A stretch of DNA of 64,000 bases from the NCBI RefSeq assembly GCF_013299185.1, contig NZ_JAAFKG010000014.1, forward strand, positions 1 to 64,000. The letters are read 5' to 3'. The translations under genes were made by a program, and so were the position numbers. The stretch comes from Microcoleus sp. bin48.metabat.b7b8b9.023. GTDB taxonomy: Bacteria; Cyanobacteriota; Cyanobacteriia; Cyanobacteriales; Microcoleaceae. The notes under the pieces were generated by a model that saw only the letters and a list, made by a program, of their open reading frames with translations, made no database searches and had not been told where the DNA came from. Every line of letters starts with the position of its first letter. The stretch's first letter is position 1. Shown piece after piece: positions 1 to 8,993 of this stretch.

Positions 1-437
1 ATCCCTAACTGGGTGATGCGATAATTGCACAGATTTCTGGGTGTTTTTACTCACTATTATCTCGGATAATTCACTTTTACCCCCTCAAGCAGTGTATGTG
101 CCAGTTGGGGGTGCGGAATGTGGGTTAATAAGTAGAATATATCTCTAGGCTGGAACAGACAAAACCGCCAAATATCGCAAGAGTAAATCTCTAGATAGAT
201 GGCGGTTGCAGCTCGATCTGCTATTATTTTTAACACGCAAAAAATATCCTATTGACACTCTCAGGGCTGAATCCACTGAGATTCTGCGAACGCGAGTAAA
301 ACTCTCGCTACGACCGTCAAACGCCGTCTACTTAGTCACAAATCGTCAAGCGATAGTTACTAGCTAATGATTGTGTTTTTAATGCTTTCAGAATCCATCA
401 CGATAGGCCAAGACGCGGTACGCTCCACAACCTGCCA

Positions 438-753
438 TTATTTGCTCTTTCCTGTCATACTGACGTTAGGACTTAAACCTAACCGTTGTTTCATAGGAGC
501 CGGGATTTCTCCGATACTAGGATGCTTCAACACGTAGATGTTTTTGTTCTTACTCACAATCTAGATTGTAGCACATTTTTAATACCGCGGCGGTTAAAAC
601 CGCACGAGTAGCTTCCCTCTCAGGTCTAAAGACTCGCTCGTTTCCCGCATCCCGTATTATTTTTATGACTGTCAACAAGAAGTGCAGTTGCCAGACGAAC
701 GTGACCAACCAGAATCCCAGAAAATCAGATCGACACGGGCGGCCGAAACCCAC
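438..753 (-). pseudogene. Possible IS200/IS605-type tnpB 3' remnant
   Basis: On the minus strand one frame ends with a peptide containing FRPEREATRAVLTAAVLK. A peptide that aligns with it, FSPERETKKAVSTAV, is encoded on the plus strand at about 54150-54200, so the same element tail occurs twice in the window. Both copies are followed by short hairpins, as at the right ends of IS605-family elements. No catalytic RuvC or zinc-ribbon part remains. The link to TnpB is my inference from context and general resemblance. A 39-residue GTG-initiated frame (438-557) follows directly and is probably part of the same remnant. Confidence 0.3.
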
Positions 754-899
754 TCATTTGCAGAACTTTCTTTCGTCCTATGCCATTAAGCTGGTATGTA
801 ATGTGTGTAAAGATCGTGCTGAGCAAACTCTCTGCGTCCGCTGCCTCTTTCTGGAGAACGATCGCCTTTTTGTGATTGAGTGGACGCCAAGAACATATA

Positions 900-1013
900 A
901 TCAGCAGTGGCAATTACGAGCAGTTCCACTAGGCGTTCAAAATATCGATCGGCGCTGGCACTCAAGGTAATGCCCAACAGGCTCAGTAAAGCAATTGCAG
1001 TGTAGGTGTGCAT
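900..1013 (-). pseudogene. Possible C-terminal scrap of an ABC permease
   Basis: The minus-strand frame reads MHTYTAIALLSLLGI then a short charged tail with ERL. This resembles the last transmembrane helix and C-terminal tail of NitT/TauT/ThiX-type ABC transporter permeases. A stop codon lies a few codons upstream in the same frame and the rest of the protein is absent, so it would be a dead fragment. The match is short and made by eye. It could equally be a chance hydrophobic frame. Confidence 0.2.
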
Positions 1014-1108
1014 GGGTAGTATCCGTGTCAGTGTCTATAACCTGATACAGACTTCCCCCCATCCATCAGGATAAATTTCTGACAATTTTCGGAACTTTGC
1101 AAAAAACC

Positions 1109-2998
1109 TCACCCCTTCCATGTTACTGCACCCAACCGCAGCCAAGCACCAGCAAAATTCAGCCTGCCCCATACCGTCAGAGGCTTTTCGGTTTCGCAAC
1201 TTTCTAACAATCTGTCGGTTTCCCAGTCCAAAGTCACGAGTTGCCAAGTTCGATCGGCTAAGGATGGGGGACTTGTTAGCGTCAGTGTCCAGTCTTGTGG
1301 GCCCAGACGGCGGAAAATGCCCGAAAATTCACTCTCGGTATTTGCTGTTGTATTGCTGGGAGTTGCACAGAAATTGGGTTCAAATATCAAGGTTCTCGGT
1401 TCAAACACAGATACAGAATTTTCGTTGAGAAACCGGGTTTCTCGATTTTTTGGGACTGAAACAGGACATTCGCCGCTGGCGGGATATGCTTGAGGTCGAT
1501 CGAGATAATAGCGTTGCCAATGCAGCCAGTCCGATCGATCCGGTGTCAAATTAAATAAAGGAACAACTGCCGCCCTCGCCTCGGAATCTTGCAGCAAAGC
1601 TTCCTGCAAAACTCTGACAGGCAAATCGCGCGGCGCACATCCAACTTCCGCACACAAAGCCGCCGCCATCCCCGCCGCCTGTCCGATATTCATCACCAAA
1701 GGCTGCAAGCGAGTTGCACCGTTGGCGATGTGAGAGACGGAAATATTTTTTTCGCAGACTAGCAATCCGTCTGTAGTCGCAGGAATTAGCGCACTGTAGG
1801 GAATTGTAAACGGAGTGCCAGTCCAGCGCCCGCCCCAGCGGATGGATTTGGGCTGCAAGGGAATGTCGCCGCTGGTGTAATGGTGATCGTTGGCATAGTT
1901 GCCGATCGCAATTGTCTCGCAAATTCCCTGAGAATCGATCGGCAATTTCGCGACTCTACCCCCGACAACCGGCAAAATATCTTGTTCTGTGACTGTACTT
2001 ATCCCTCGCAAACGGCGGCTTTCTCGGTAGTAGGGGTGCAAGGCGAAGGCAGAAAGTAGGGAAGAATTTGATTGATTTTCGATATGGGAAACGGGGAAAA
2101 TATTTTGTGCCAAACCGTAGCGGGGGCCGAGTTGGGTTTGAATGAAGCGGGCGAAACTTTGGCTGTGCCAGAGACTTTCTTGGAGGAATTCTGTTCGGGA
2201 TGTTTTGGATTCAATTAGTCGATCGACCTTTTCACCATAATCATTACCACAAATCGGCCAATTAATCATCAACAATCCCCCAGGAAGTCGGCCGTAATTG
2301 AGAAATTGTTCGGGAGTGTAATCTTTCCAAGCATCGAAAAATCGATCGGGATTGTCAACAGGCGGCGCGGGAATTTCTGGCGCCACCGCGCCCTCGCCAA
2401 AATCCTGCATGATGGCCACCCAAGTTGGAGCTTGCACCGAATACCTTTGTGTGAGATCGTTAGATGCGATCGGCGCGCTAGGTTCTCCCCACTCTGCTTG
2501 GAATTCCCAACCCCAGCGATGTCCAACATCAGCTAAAGCCAGCAAATCTCCCAATTCCGTTGCATCCAAAGTGATTTTGGCAGAAACCGTAAAATCGGCA
2601 AATCTCACCCCAGAAATTCTGTTGTCTTCAAAAATCACATCTTGAGCTGTTTGTCCAGAAATCCACTGCAAGTTCGGCAAACACTTAACCCAATCAGCAA
2701 AAATTTCAGCACCGATGCGGGGATCGTAAGTAAAAAAACTGACCCAGCCCCAATCCAAACCTCCCGGCTGTCGCTGCTCAAGTTCCCGGAGAAACGCGCC
2801 CCACAAACCTGTCTGAAATGCTGCTAATTCGTTGCCGTCGGGGGCACAAACGCCGGCCGAAGTCAGCATTCCTCCCAGCCAGGGGAATTCGCTGACTAAA
2901 ATAGTTTTGGCACCTCGGCGGGCTGCTTGGACTGCTGCTGAAGTGCCGCCGGTGCCGCCACCAACTACTAAAACATCTGCTTTTAAGACGGGAAACAT
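1109..2998 (-). CDS. FAD-dependent oxidoreductase
   Basis: The protein has 629 residues from the ATG at 2998; a TTG two codons upstream is less likely. The N-terminus has a dinucleotide-binding fold with VVGGGTGGTSAAVQAARRG, typical of the FAD_oxidored family (relatives of succinate dehydrogenase flavoproteins and geranylgeranyl reductases). LGGMLTSAGVCAPDG follows, and near residues 165-175 comes DATELGDLLALA, also typical of this family. The substrate is unknown. No signal peptide is seen, so it is probably cytoplasmic. It is transcribed away from cysC and shares with it an upstream region carrying a 54-bp repeat array. A dispersed repeat (about 1412-1447) is read in frame inside the gene near residues 517-530, as ETRFLNENSVS. 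Confidence 0.85.
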   Translation of the reverse strand: MFPVLKADVLVVGGGTGGTSAAVQAARRGAKTILVSEFPWLGGMLTSAGVCAPDGNELAAFQTGLWGAFLRELEQRQPGGLDWGWVSFFTYDPRIGAEIFADWVKCLPNLQWISGQTAQDVIFEDNRISGVRFADFTVSAKITLDATELGDLLALADVGHRWGWEFQAEWGEPSAPIASNDLTQRYSVQAPTWVAIMQDFGEGAVAPEIPAPPVDNPDRFFDAWKDYTPEQFLNYGRLPGGLLMINWPICGNDYGEKVDRLIESKTSRTEFLQESLWHSQSFARFIQTQLGPRYGLAQNIFPVSHIENQSNSSLLSAFALHPYYRESRRLRGISTVTEQDILPVVGGRVAKLPIDSQGICETIAIGNYANDHHYTSGDIPLQPKSIRWGGRWTGTPFTIPYSALIPATTDGLLVCEKNISVSHIANGATRLQPLVMNIGQAAGMAAALCAEVGCAPRDLPVRVLQEALLQDSEARAAVVPLFNLTPDRSDWLHWQRYYLDRPQAYPASGECPVSVPKNRETRFLNENSVSVFEPRTLIFEPNFCATPSNTTANTESEFSGIFRRLGPQDWTLTLTSPPSLADRTWQLVTLDWETDRLLESCETEKPLTVWGRLNFAGAWLRLGAVTWKG

Positions 2999-3056
2999 AG
3001 GCAATAGGATTGGAGATTGGAGATTTGGGATTGTTCAAGGCTTATGTAGGCGAGCC

Positions 3057-3233
3057 GTGCCGTGAATATACGGATATATTTTCAACACTTGTGATAATTA
3101 CCAGCAATTTGTGCCGTGAATATACGGATATATTTTCAACACTTGTGATAATATCAAATGTTGAGTACCGTTAATCTACGGATATATGCTCGATATTTAT
3201 AATAATTTTAAGTGTTCAATGCCGTAAATATAC
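3057..3233. repeat. 54-bp tandem array with CCGT-N6-ACGG palindromes
   Basis: Units begin at 3057, 3111 and 3165, with a partial unit at 3219, giving an exact 54-bp period. Each unit carries the hyphenated palindrome CCGTGAATATACGG (unit 3 is CCGTTAATCTACGG, the partial unit CCGTAAATATACTG), followed by an AT-rich stretch. Units 1 and 2 are almost identical over 44 bases; unit 3 has diverged except at the palindrome. The array lies between the divergent FAD oxidoreductase gene and cysC, where operators would be expected. A regulatory role is inference. Confidence 0.85.
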
Positions 3234-3494
3234 TGTTAGATCTTCGAGGTTTGCGATCGATCGCGACTTTGATTTGAATTTGTTAAGTCTTTACAAAGAA
3301 TATATCGAAAATTATATGGCTGTCGCGCATTTTTGTGGTGATATGACCGCAGAGCTCGCAAGTTTTGAGTCCTCATTTTTCGCAGGCAAATCTTATCAAG
3401 ATGACACCGCAAACCACGATAAGATAGAAAAGGGAGAATAGATATAGAAAGTTTTACATCCTATAATTTCCCAGTTACTTATTAATGGTTGAAA

Positions 3495-4019
3495 ATGGAA
3501 AAAGGTTTTATTTTGTGGTTTACCGGACTCAGCGGTTCTGGCAAGACAACTATCAGCAAAGCTCTCGAACCAGAATTGAAGGCCCGAGGCTGCAAAGTTG
3601 AAATATTGGATGGAGATGTCGTTCGCACCAACTTGTCAAAAGGCTTGGGATTTAGCAAGGAAGACCGAGATACTAATATTCGGCGGATTGGATTTGTCGC
3701 GAACCTACTCAGCCGCAATGGAGTGGTGGTAATGACGGCAGCTATTAGCCCCTACAGAGCCATTCGCGACGAAATTAGAGCAATGGAGCCAAATTTTGTT
3801 GAGGTGTATGTCAAAGCCCCGTTAGAAGTGTGCGAAGCCCGCGATGTCAAAGGGCTGTACGCTAAGGTCAGAGCAGGAGAGATTAAGGGTTTTACGGGCA
3901 TTGACGATGCCTATGAAGCACCCCTCAATCCCGAGATTGTTTGTTGCACAGACGAGGAAAGTTTGGAAGATAGTGTCAAAAAAGTTCTGAGCAAGTTGGA
4001 ACAGTTGGGTTACATTTAA
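3495..4019 (+). CDS. cysC: Adenylylsulfate kinase (APS kinase)
   Basis: APS kinase phosphorylates adenosine 5'-phosphosulfate to PAPS in the cytoplasm. The 174-residue protein has the full-length single-domain size. It shows the P-loop GLSGSGKTT near the N-terminus, then [21 protein letters not shown], then the lid and substrate segments including [20 protein letters not shown]. The ATG at 3495 is chosen over a TTG at 3489. The gene stops 37 bases before the polysaccharide export gene on the same strand, so the two are probably cotranscribed. That suggests PAPS made here may feed sulfation of an exported polysaccharide as well as sulfate reduction; this role is inference. Confidence 0.95.
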   Translation: MEKGFILWFTGLSGSGKTTISKALEPELKARGCKVEILDGDVVRTNLSKGLGFSKEDRDTNIRRIGFVANLLSRNGVVVMTAAISPYRAIRDEIRAMEPNFVEVYVKAPLEVCEARDVKGLYAKVRAGEIKGFTGIDDAYEAPLNPEIVCCTDEESLEDSVKKVLSKLEQLGYI

Positions 4020-4056
4020 TCTTGGCGGGCTAGGAAGAGGATAGGGGCAAAAAGCG

Positions 4057-5847
4057 ATGGTGGCGAACAGTTCTTTGCGTGGTGTGCAACTTGAGAAAAA
4101 ACCTCACCCTTCGGTTGTGTTGGCAAAGAGGAAAAGGGGAGATTTTATCCCTTATCTTTGCAGGCAAGGGTCTGAAGGAGAGGTTTTCAGCAAAAGCTGC
4201 AAACAGGTTTATGACGTAAGTAATGCAGTCAAAAATTTAATTTTCCAAAGTTTAACAGTCTCAGTGCTGGCGGCGACTGTGGGTTCATCTGCGGCAGTGG
4301 CGCAGTTTTTGCCTCCTCCTCCTCCTTCTCCTCCTTCTCCTTCTCCTTCCCCTTCTTCTCCTTCTCTTCCTTCTTTTCCTCCTCCTCCTGCTTCGGGTTC
4401 TCCGATTCGCGTACCGGTACCGGCAGCGCCGGGATTTCCGTCAGTTCCGGCAAGTGCACCTTCGAGTGTACGATCGGAAGTTTACACTTTGGGCGCGGGC
4501 GATCGCATCCAAATGGACATTTTTAACGTCCCAGAATACAGCGGCCCCAACGGTCAACACCAAGTACAGGCTGACGGTTCCCTGAGTTTGCCCTTAATTG
4601 GCAGCCTATCAGTGGCTGGAATGACCTTACAACAAGCTTCTAATGCTGTCAAGGAGCGATACGGCAAATATCTCAAACGTCCTTGGGTTACGCTGAAACT
4701 CCTGGCTGCGCGTCCTTTACAAATTGCGATCGCAGGCGAAATCAACCGCCCTGGAGCCTATACAATATCTTCAGCAGCAGGCCCTGGAGGCACATCAGAG
4801 CAAATAGGCACTCAAATGCCCACAATATCGCGGGCGCTGCGACTGGCGGGCGGAATTACCCAGTCAGCAGACGTGCGGCAAATCAAAATCCGCCGCCCCC
4901 AGCGCAACGCAGCAGAACAAATTATCAGTGTGGATTTGTGGGAATTATTGCAAAACGGCGATTTGCGCGCCGATATGACTTTGCGCGACGGCGACACAAT
5001 ATTTATTCCCACTGTAACTAGCCTCAACCGCCAAGAAGCACCGACTTTAGCAGTAGCTAACATTACCGGGCAAAGCACTCAACCAATTAATATTGCTGTA
5101 GTGGGCGAAGTAACTCGACCCGGTACTTATACTCTGGCAAAAGAGCTTCAAAGTAGGTTACAAGAGAATGAATCGGGTGCAGATTCTGGTTTGTTTGCTG
5201 CTAAGGAAACGGACGGTGGAGGGGAAAATGTTTTGCAGCAAACTGTAACTAGGGCTATTAAAATGGCGGGCGGCATTACGCCGGTAGCTGATATCAGACA
5301 AATACAAGTTCGCCGCCTGACGCGGGCGGGCACCGAACAAATTATTAATGTGAATTTGTGGCAACTTTTGGAAGCGGGAGATGTATCCCAAGATTTAACA
5401 CTGCAACAGGGAGATACGGTAATTGTTCCCAAAGCCGAAAATCTCAATGCACTCGAAGGCGCACAAGTTGCTACTTCTAATTTTTCACCGGATTCGATTA
5501 AGGTTAGTCTGGTGGGAGAAATCGTCAAACCGGGGTCTTTTGCTTTAGTGCCCAACACTACTTTAAATCAAGCGCTGGTAGCAGCGGGAGGTTTTAATAA
5601 ATCGCGGGCAGAAATGGATTCGGTGGATTTAATTCGCCTCAATCCTAACGGCACTGTTTCGCGGCTAAGTGTTAAGGTGAATTTTTCTGCAACCGCCAAT
5701 GAGGAAAGTAATCCCAAACTGCAAAATAATGATGTAATTATGGTAAGGCGATCGGGTCGCGCTGCGTTCTCGGATAATGTAGGTGGCACTCTCGCTCCTT
5801 TCAGTCCACTGTTGGGAATTTTCCGGTTGTTCAATATTTTTCGGTGA
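4057..5847 (+). CDS. Polysaccharide export protein, SLBB domains (Wza-like)
   Basis: This 596-residue protein resembles outer-membrane polysaccharide exporters. A hydrophobic signal segment lies at about 59-82, followed by a proline-rich spacer (85-135), a Poly_export domain (about 141-217, YTLGAGDRIQMDIFNVPEY) and about three SLBB domains (from about 221, 345 and 482), each with a GEINRPGAY-like signature. It likely forms the export conduit working with the Wzc-like kinase encoded next. The roughly 58 residues before the signal segment are unusually long and basic; their DNA resembles a dispersed cyanobacterial repeat, so translation may begin later. I see no other ATG in that stretch. It follows cysC at a 37-base gap. 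Confidence 0.88.
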   Translation: MVANSSLRGVQLEKKPHPSVVLAKRKRGDFIPYLCRQGSEGEVFSKSCKQVYDVSNAVKNLIFQSLTVSVLAATVGSSAAVAQFLPPPPPSPPSPSPSPSSPSLPSFPPPPASGSPIRVPVPAAPGFPSVPASAPSSVRSEVYTLGAGDRIQMDIFNVPEYSGPNGQHQVQADGSLSLPLIGSLSVAGMTLQQASNAVKERYGKYLKRPWVTLKLLAARPLQIAIAGEINRPGAYTISSAAGPGGTSEQIGTQMPTISRALRLAGGITQSADVRQIKIRRPQRNAAEQIISVDLWELLQNGDLRADMTLRDGDTIFIPTVTSLNRQEAPTLAVANITGQSTQPINIAVVGEVTRPGTYTLAKELQSRLQENESGADSGLFAAKETDGGGENVLQQTVTRAIKMAGGITPVADIRQIQVRRLTRAGTEQIINVNLWQLLEAGDVSQDLTLQQGDTVIVPKAENLNALEGAQVATSNFSPDSIKVSLVGEIVKPGSFALVPNTTLNQALVAAGGFNKSRAEMDSVDLIRLNPNGTVSRLSVKVNFSATANEESNPKLQNNDVIMVRRSGRAAFSDNVGGTLAPFSPLLGIFRLFNIFR

Positions 5848-5876
5848 TTTGAATAGACTAGCCCTAATACCAATTT

Positions 5877-6013
5877 TTTATGAGGCTGCATAGAATTCCG
5901 ATCGCCCTGGCACCCCCCTTGATAAGGGGGGGACAAGATTCTTCTCAAAGTCCCCCTTCTTAAGGGGGATTTAGGGGGATCGGAATATGTGCAACTTCAC
6001 ATTAAATTGGTAT
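5877..6013. repeat. MITE-like element A, copy 1
   Basis: The element is about 137 bp and bounded by terminal inverted repeats beginning ATACCAATTTTTTATGAGG and ending with AATTGGTAT. The inverted arms extend into GATC-containing sequence on both sides. The interior holds the palindromic CCCCCTTCTTAAGGGGG module found elsewhere in the window. An inverted, closely similar copy lies at 8652-8789, and a shorter relative at 12476-12567. No coding capacity is seen. Confidence 0.8.
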
Positions 6014-6020
6014 AAGACCT

Positions 6021-6087
6021 CATCAACCCGGTTTCTACAAAAAAAATTAGTTGGTAGCGATATCTCTAGTCAGAAACCGGGTTGATG
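6021..6087. repeat. Inverted repeat upstream of wzc
   Basis: CATCAACCCGGTTTCT at 6021-6036 is the exact reverse complement of AGAAACCGGGTTGATG at 6072-6087. The core AAACCGGGTTT recurs at about 1430, 26640, 26690 and 26813. The potential hairpin overlaps the region that an upstream TTG start (6051) of the kinase gene would translate, which argues for the later ATG at 6138. It could also act as a terminator or attenuator between the exporter and kinase genes. Confidence 0.75.
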
Positions 6088-6137
6088 AAACTGCGCCAGC
6101 ATTACAAACGTTTAAACTAATAAGTTGTAGCAATCAA

Positions 6138-8462
6138 ATGAAACCAGGTAAAAAATCTTCAATAGCACTGTTTAATCACAATAAAAAAATCCTTGGACAG
6201 CAAAAGTTATCTTCCGTACTTTATGATGAAGAGCAGTTTTTCGGCAGGGAAAATACAGAAGAACCGTTAAGTTTTTGGGAAGTTTGCCGCAGTCGTTCGT
6301 TCTTAGTTATCGGCGTAGCAGCGGCGGTGACAACCGGGGTTTTTGCCTGGACGCTAACTCAAAAAAGCGAGTATGAAGGACGATTTCAATTATTAGTAGA
6401 AACCCCTGTTACGCAAAATACTTTAGCAAAAGTCTACTCCGGGGAGCTGAAACTACAACCAGCGAGTCCCGCGACTCCAGAAAATCCAGTTTTTGACTAC
6501 GAATCGCAAATTCAAGTTTTGCAAAGCCCGCAAGTAATGTCGCCAATTATCAAACAGTTGCGAGCGAAATATCCAGAAATAAATTACAACTATCTTTTGA
6601 ACGAAAAAGCAGATAATCTGCCATATTCTCAGGGAACTAGGCTGTCAATCAATCGCTTCAAAAATACCAAGATTATTGAAGTTAGATATCGGGATTTCGA
6701 TCCGAAAAAAATTCAGTTTGTTTTGGAAAAAGTTGCCCTAGGCTACCGCAACTACAGCGTGCAAGATACCAAAACTCAAATTAGCCAGAGTTTGGATTTT
6801 GTAAAATCGAAAATTCCCAACCAGCAAAAGCGCCAACAAGCTCTGCAAACAGAAATTCAAAAGTTGCGGCAGCAGTACAATTTCATCGATCCGCAAATTC
6901 AAACCCAACAACTCGCGCAGCAAATCAGCCAACTTCAAACGCAAAGATTGGACGCGCAAACGCAGCTCAACCAGCAAAGATTGCTCTATATTAACCTGCA
7001 AAGTCAGCTCGGATTAAACCAGCAACAAGCACTGATGGCTTCGGCGCTGAGTCAAGCTCCCCGCTATCAAGGAATGCTAACTCAATTGCAGCAATTGGAA
7101 GGACAAATTGCGATTAATTCGGCAACATATACAGACCAAACTCCGCAAATGCAGTTGTTGCGAGAACAGCGCAAAAATCTGATTCCTTTGCTGAAGAAAG
7201 AAGCCCAACAGGTTCTGGGAACTGATTTGGCTAAGGTGAATTCGCAAGTGCTGGCTTTTCAAGATCCGGTGCGGATTAAGTTAATCGAACAGTTTATCGG
7301 TACTGCTAATTTAATTCAGATTTTGGGCGTGCGGAATCAAGTTTTGGAACAGGCTGCTAAGCAGTTGAATCAATATTCTCAAGGATTCCCGGTGATTTTT
7401 CGGCGCTATTCGGATTTGCAACGGGAGGCGGAGTTGACTAACAATACGCTGAATGGTTTGCTGGCAAAACAGCAAGCTTTGCAGCTTGAAGCTGTGGGTA
7501 AAAAAGAGGTGGCTTGGGAAGTTATTGCTAAGCCGGAAATTCCGCGCTACAAAAATGGCGAGTTGATGGCTGTTGCTCCGATTATGCCTTTGAATTTGGC
7601 TTTGGGGGGATTGGCTGGTTTGTTGTTTGGGATGCTGGCGGCGCAGTTGGCGGAACGGTTTAATAATAAAACTGTGTTCAATTCTCCTGAGGATGTCAAA
7701 CATTCGGTTCGTTTGCCTTTGTTGGGGGTAATTCCTGCTAGCGATAAAATTTTGAGACTGCCACCTGCGGAGGGAACTACGATTGATGTGGGAAGTTCGC
7801 CGGTGCCTACGGATGCTTTTCAAGAGGCTTTTCGATCGCTCAATGCTAATATTCGGTTGTTAAATGTTAATAGTCCGATCGCATCTTGTGTAATTACGTC
7901 TTGTCAAGTAGCTGACGGCAAGTCTACGGTGGCGGTAAATCTGGCGCGGGCGGCGGCGGCAATGGGCCAGCAAGTGCTGTTGGTGGATGCGGATTTGCGG
8001 AGGCCGCAGGTGCACGAAATGCTGGGTTTGCCGAATTGGCAAGGCTTGCACAATGTAATTGCTGAGGATGTGGATGTGGAAGAGGTGATTTTGCGATCGC
8101 CCCGCGATGAAAACCTATTTGTGTTAACATCCGGGCCAGTGCCTCCCGATCCCACAAAGGTGCTTTCTTCCCGAAAAATGCAGCATTTAATGGCAGCTTT
8201 GGCAAGTCATTTTGACTTAGTTATTTACGATACTCCGCCGCTTTTGGGTTTGGCAGATGCGAATTTGTTGGCGGCTCATACTAACGGATTGATGCTCGTG
8301 GTGGGGCTGCATCAAACTGAGCGGGAGGCGCTGTTGTTGGCTTTTGAGGATTTGAAAATGGCGGGAATTCCGCTGTTGGGAATGGTGGCTAATAACGATA
8401 AGGGCAGCAGGTATTACTATCAGTCTTACGTGCAGAATTACATTGAGGAAAAGTCTGTTTAG
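6138..8462 (+). CDS. Wzc-type chain-length determinant / tyrosine autokinase
   Basis: The 774-residue protein joins a Wzz/GNVR chain-length domain to a BY-kinase domain. Transmembrane segments lie at about 49-75 and 484-505, with a long coiled-coil periplasmic region between them rich in LQTQ-type heptads. The cytoplasmic kinase has Walker A ADGKST (about 590), Walker A' VLLVDADLRRP (about 613) and Walker B LVIYDTPP (about 694). It ends in a tyrosine cluster, GSRYYYQSYVQNY, the expected autophosphorylation tail. It regulates polymerisation and export of polysaccharide with the SLBB exporter upstream. The ATG at 6138 is chosen because the longer TTG frame runs through a hairpin repeat. The gene is bracketed by two inverted copies of element A. 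Confidence 0.9.
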   Translation: MKPGKKSSIALFNHNKKILGQQKLSSVLYDEEQFFGRENTEEPLSFWEVCRSRSFLVIGVAAAVTTGVFAWTLTQKSEYEGRFQLLVETPVTQNTLAKVYSGELKLQPASPATPENPVFDYESQIQVLQSPQVMSPIIKQLRAKYPEINYNYLLNEKADNLPYSQGTRLSINRFKNTKIIEVRYRDFDPKKIQFVLEKVALGYRNYSVQDTKTQISQSLDFVKSKIPNQQKRQQALQTEIQKLRQQYNFIDPQIQTQQLAQQISQLQTQRLDAQTQLNQQRLLYINLQSQLGLNQQQALMASALSQAPRYQGMLTQLQQLEGQIAINSATYTDQTPQMQLLREQRKNLIPLLKKEAQQVLGTDLAKVNSQVLAFQDPVRIKLIEQFIGTANLIQILGVRNQVLEQAAKQLNQYSQGFPVIFRRYSDLQREAELTNNTLNGLLAKQQALQLEAVGKKEVAWEVIAKPEIPRYKNGELMAVAPIMPLNLALGGLAGLLFGMLAAQLAERFNNKTVFNSPEDVKHSVRLPLLGVIPASDKILRLPPAEGTTIDVGSSPVPTDAFQEAFRSLNANIRLLNVNSPIASCVITSCQVADGKSTVAVNLARAAAAMGQQVLLVDADLRRPQVHEMLGLPNWQGLHNVIAEDVDVEEVILRSPRDENLFVLTSGPVPPDPTKVLSSRKMQHLMAALASHFDLVIYDTPPLLGLADANLLAAHTNGLMLVVGLHQTEREALLLAFEDLKMAGIPLLGMVANNDKGSRYYYQSYVQNYIEEKSV

Positions 8463-8651
8463 GATGATTCGATGGGATTGTTAACGACGAGCGGGGACGA
8501 TCGCACTGTTACTCGTTACCAGGCTCTGCCTGGTAGCGGATATCCGGAGGCTCTGCCTCCATTGTCGATTGTCCCAGCCGAGACAGAGCCTCTGAATATG
8601 GGTTCCCCGGCAGAGCGAAAGGAACCATTTAAGGAAACGAGCGATCGAGTA

Positions 8652-8789
8652 ATACCAATTTAATGTGAAGTTGCACATATCCCGATCCCCCTAAATCCCC
8701 CTTAAAAAGGGGGACTTTGAGTTCTTCCTCCCCCTTTTTAAGGGGGCTGGGGGGATCAGATTCTATGCAGCCTCATAAAAAATTGGTAT
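8652..8789. repeat. MITE-like element A, copy 2 (inverted)
   Basis: This copy starts ATACCAATTTAATGTGAAG and ends AAAAAATTGGTAT, so it is copy 1 in reverse orientation. The interior again holds the CCCCCTTAAAAAGGGGG module and GATCC/GGATC arms. Together with copy 1 it brackets the kinase gene with about 2.6 kb between copies. Upstream, 8508-8610 holds a separate palindromic repeat (CCAGGCTCTGCCTGG) also found at 28255-28304. I see no gene between 8463 and 9184. Confidence 0.8.
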
Positions 8790-8946
8790 AACAGTGCGCT
8801 ATCGTCCGGGGCATTCGATCGCAAACATAAACTTTAAAAACAAAATTTCTTAAGATTTGCAATTAATACTTTGCACTATAATTAAAAACAGAGAGATTTA
8901 AACAAAACCCGGCACTTGCAAGTTAGCAAGCTCTAAAAGTATGGCT

Positions 8947-8993
8947 GTTCAACAGTTGACAGTTGACAGTTGACAGTTGACAGTTGACAGTTT
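8947..8993. repeat. Heptamer tandem repeat (TTGACAG)n
   Basis: About six consecutive copies of the 7-base unit TTGACAG. The same unit, or its complement CTGTCAA, recurs near 20470-20600, 21384, 36887, 43700-43860 and 51098. These are short tandemly repeated repetitive sequences of the kind long known from filamentous cyanobacteria. Confidence 0.95.

Larger units (their letters stand above)
1..1108. other. Gene-poor left edge with decayed fragments
   Basis: I see no intact gene here. All open frames are short, overlap one another on both strands, and lack a convincing ribosome binding site. The only traces of former genes are a possible transposase tail (438-753, minus strand) and a possible permease tail (900-1013, minus strand), listed separately. 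The palindrome ACAATCTAGATTGT lies near 557-570 and the hairpin GTTAGG/CCTAAC near 465-484. The segment reads as a degraded insertion site downstream of the FAD oxidoreductase. Confidence 0.5.

Noticed and set aside
665..970. 101-codon plus-strand frame with several cysteines
   Set aside because: No recognisable zinc-finger spacing, overlaps three other short frames, and is antisense to the presumed element tail.
8472..8663. 63-codon frame after the Wzc gene
   Set aside because: Most of it lies in a dispersed palindromic repeat (CCAGGCTCTGCCTGG) also present at 28255; no domain is seen.
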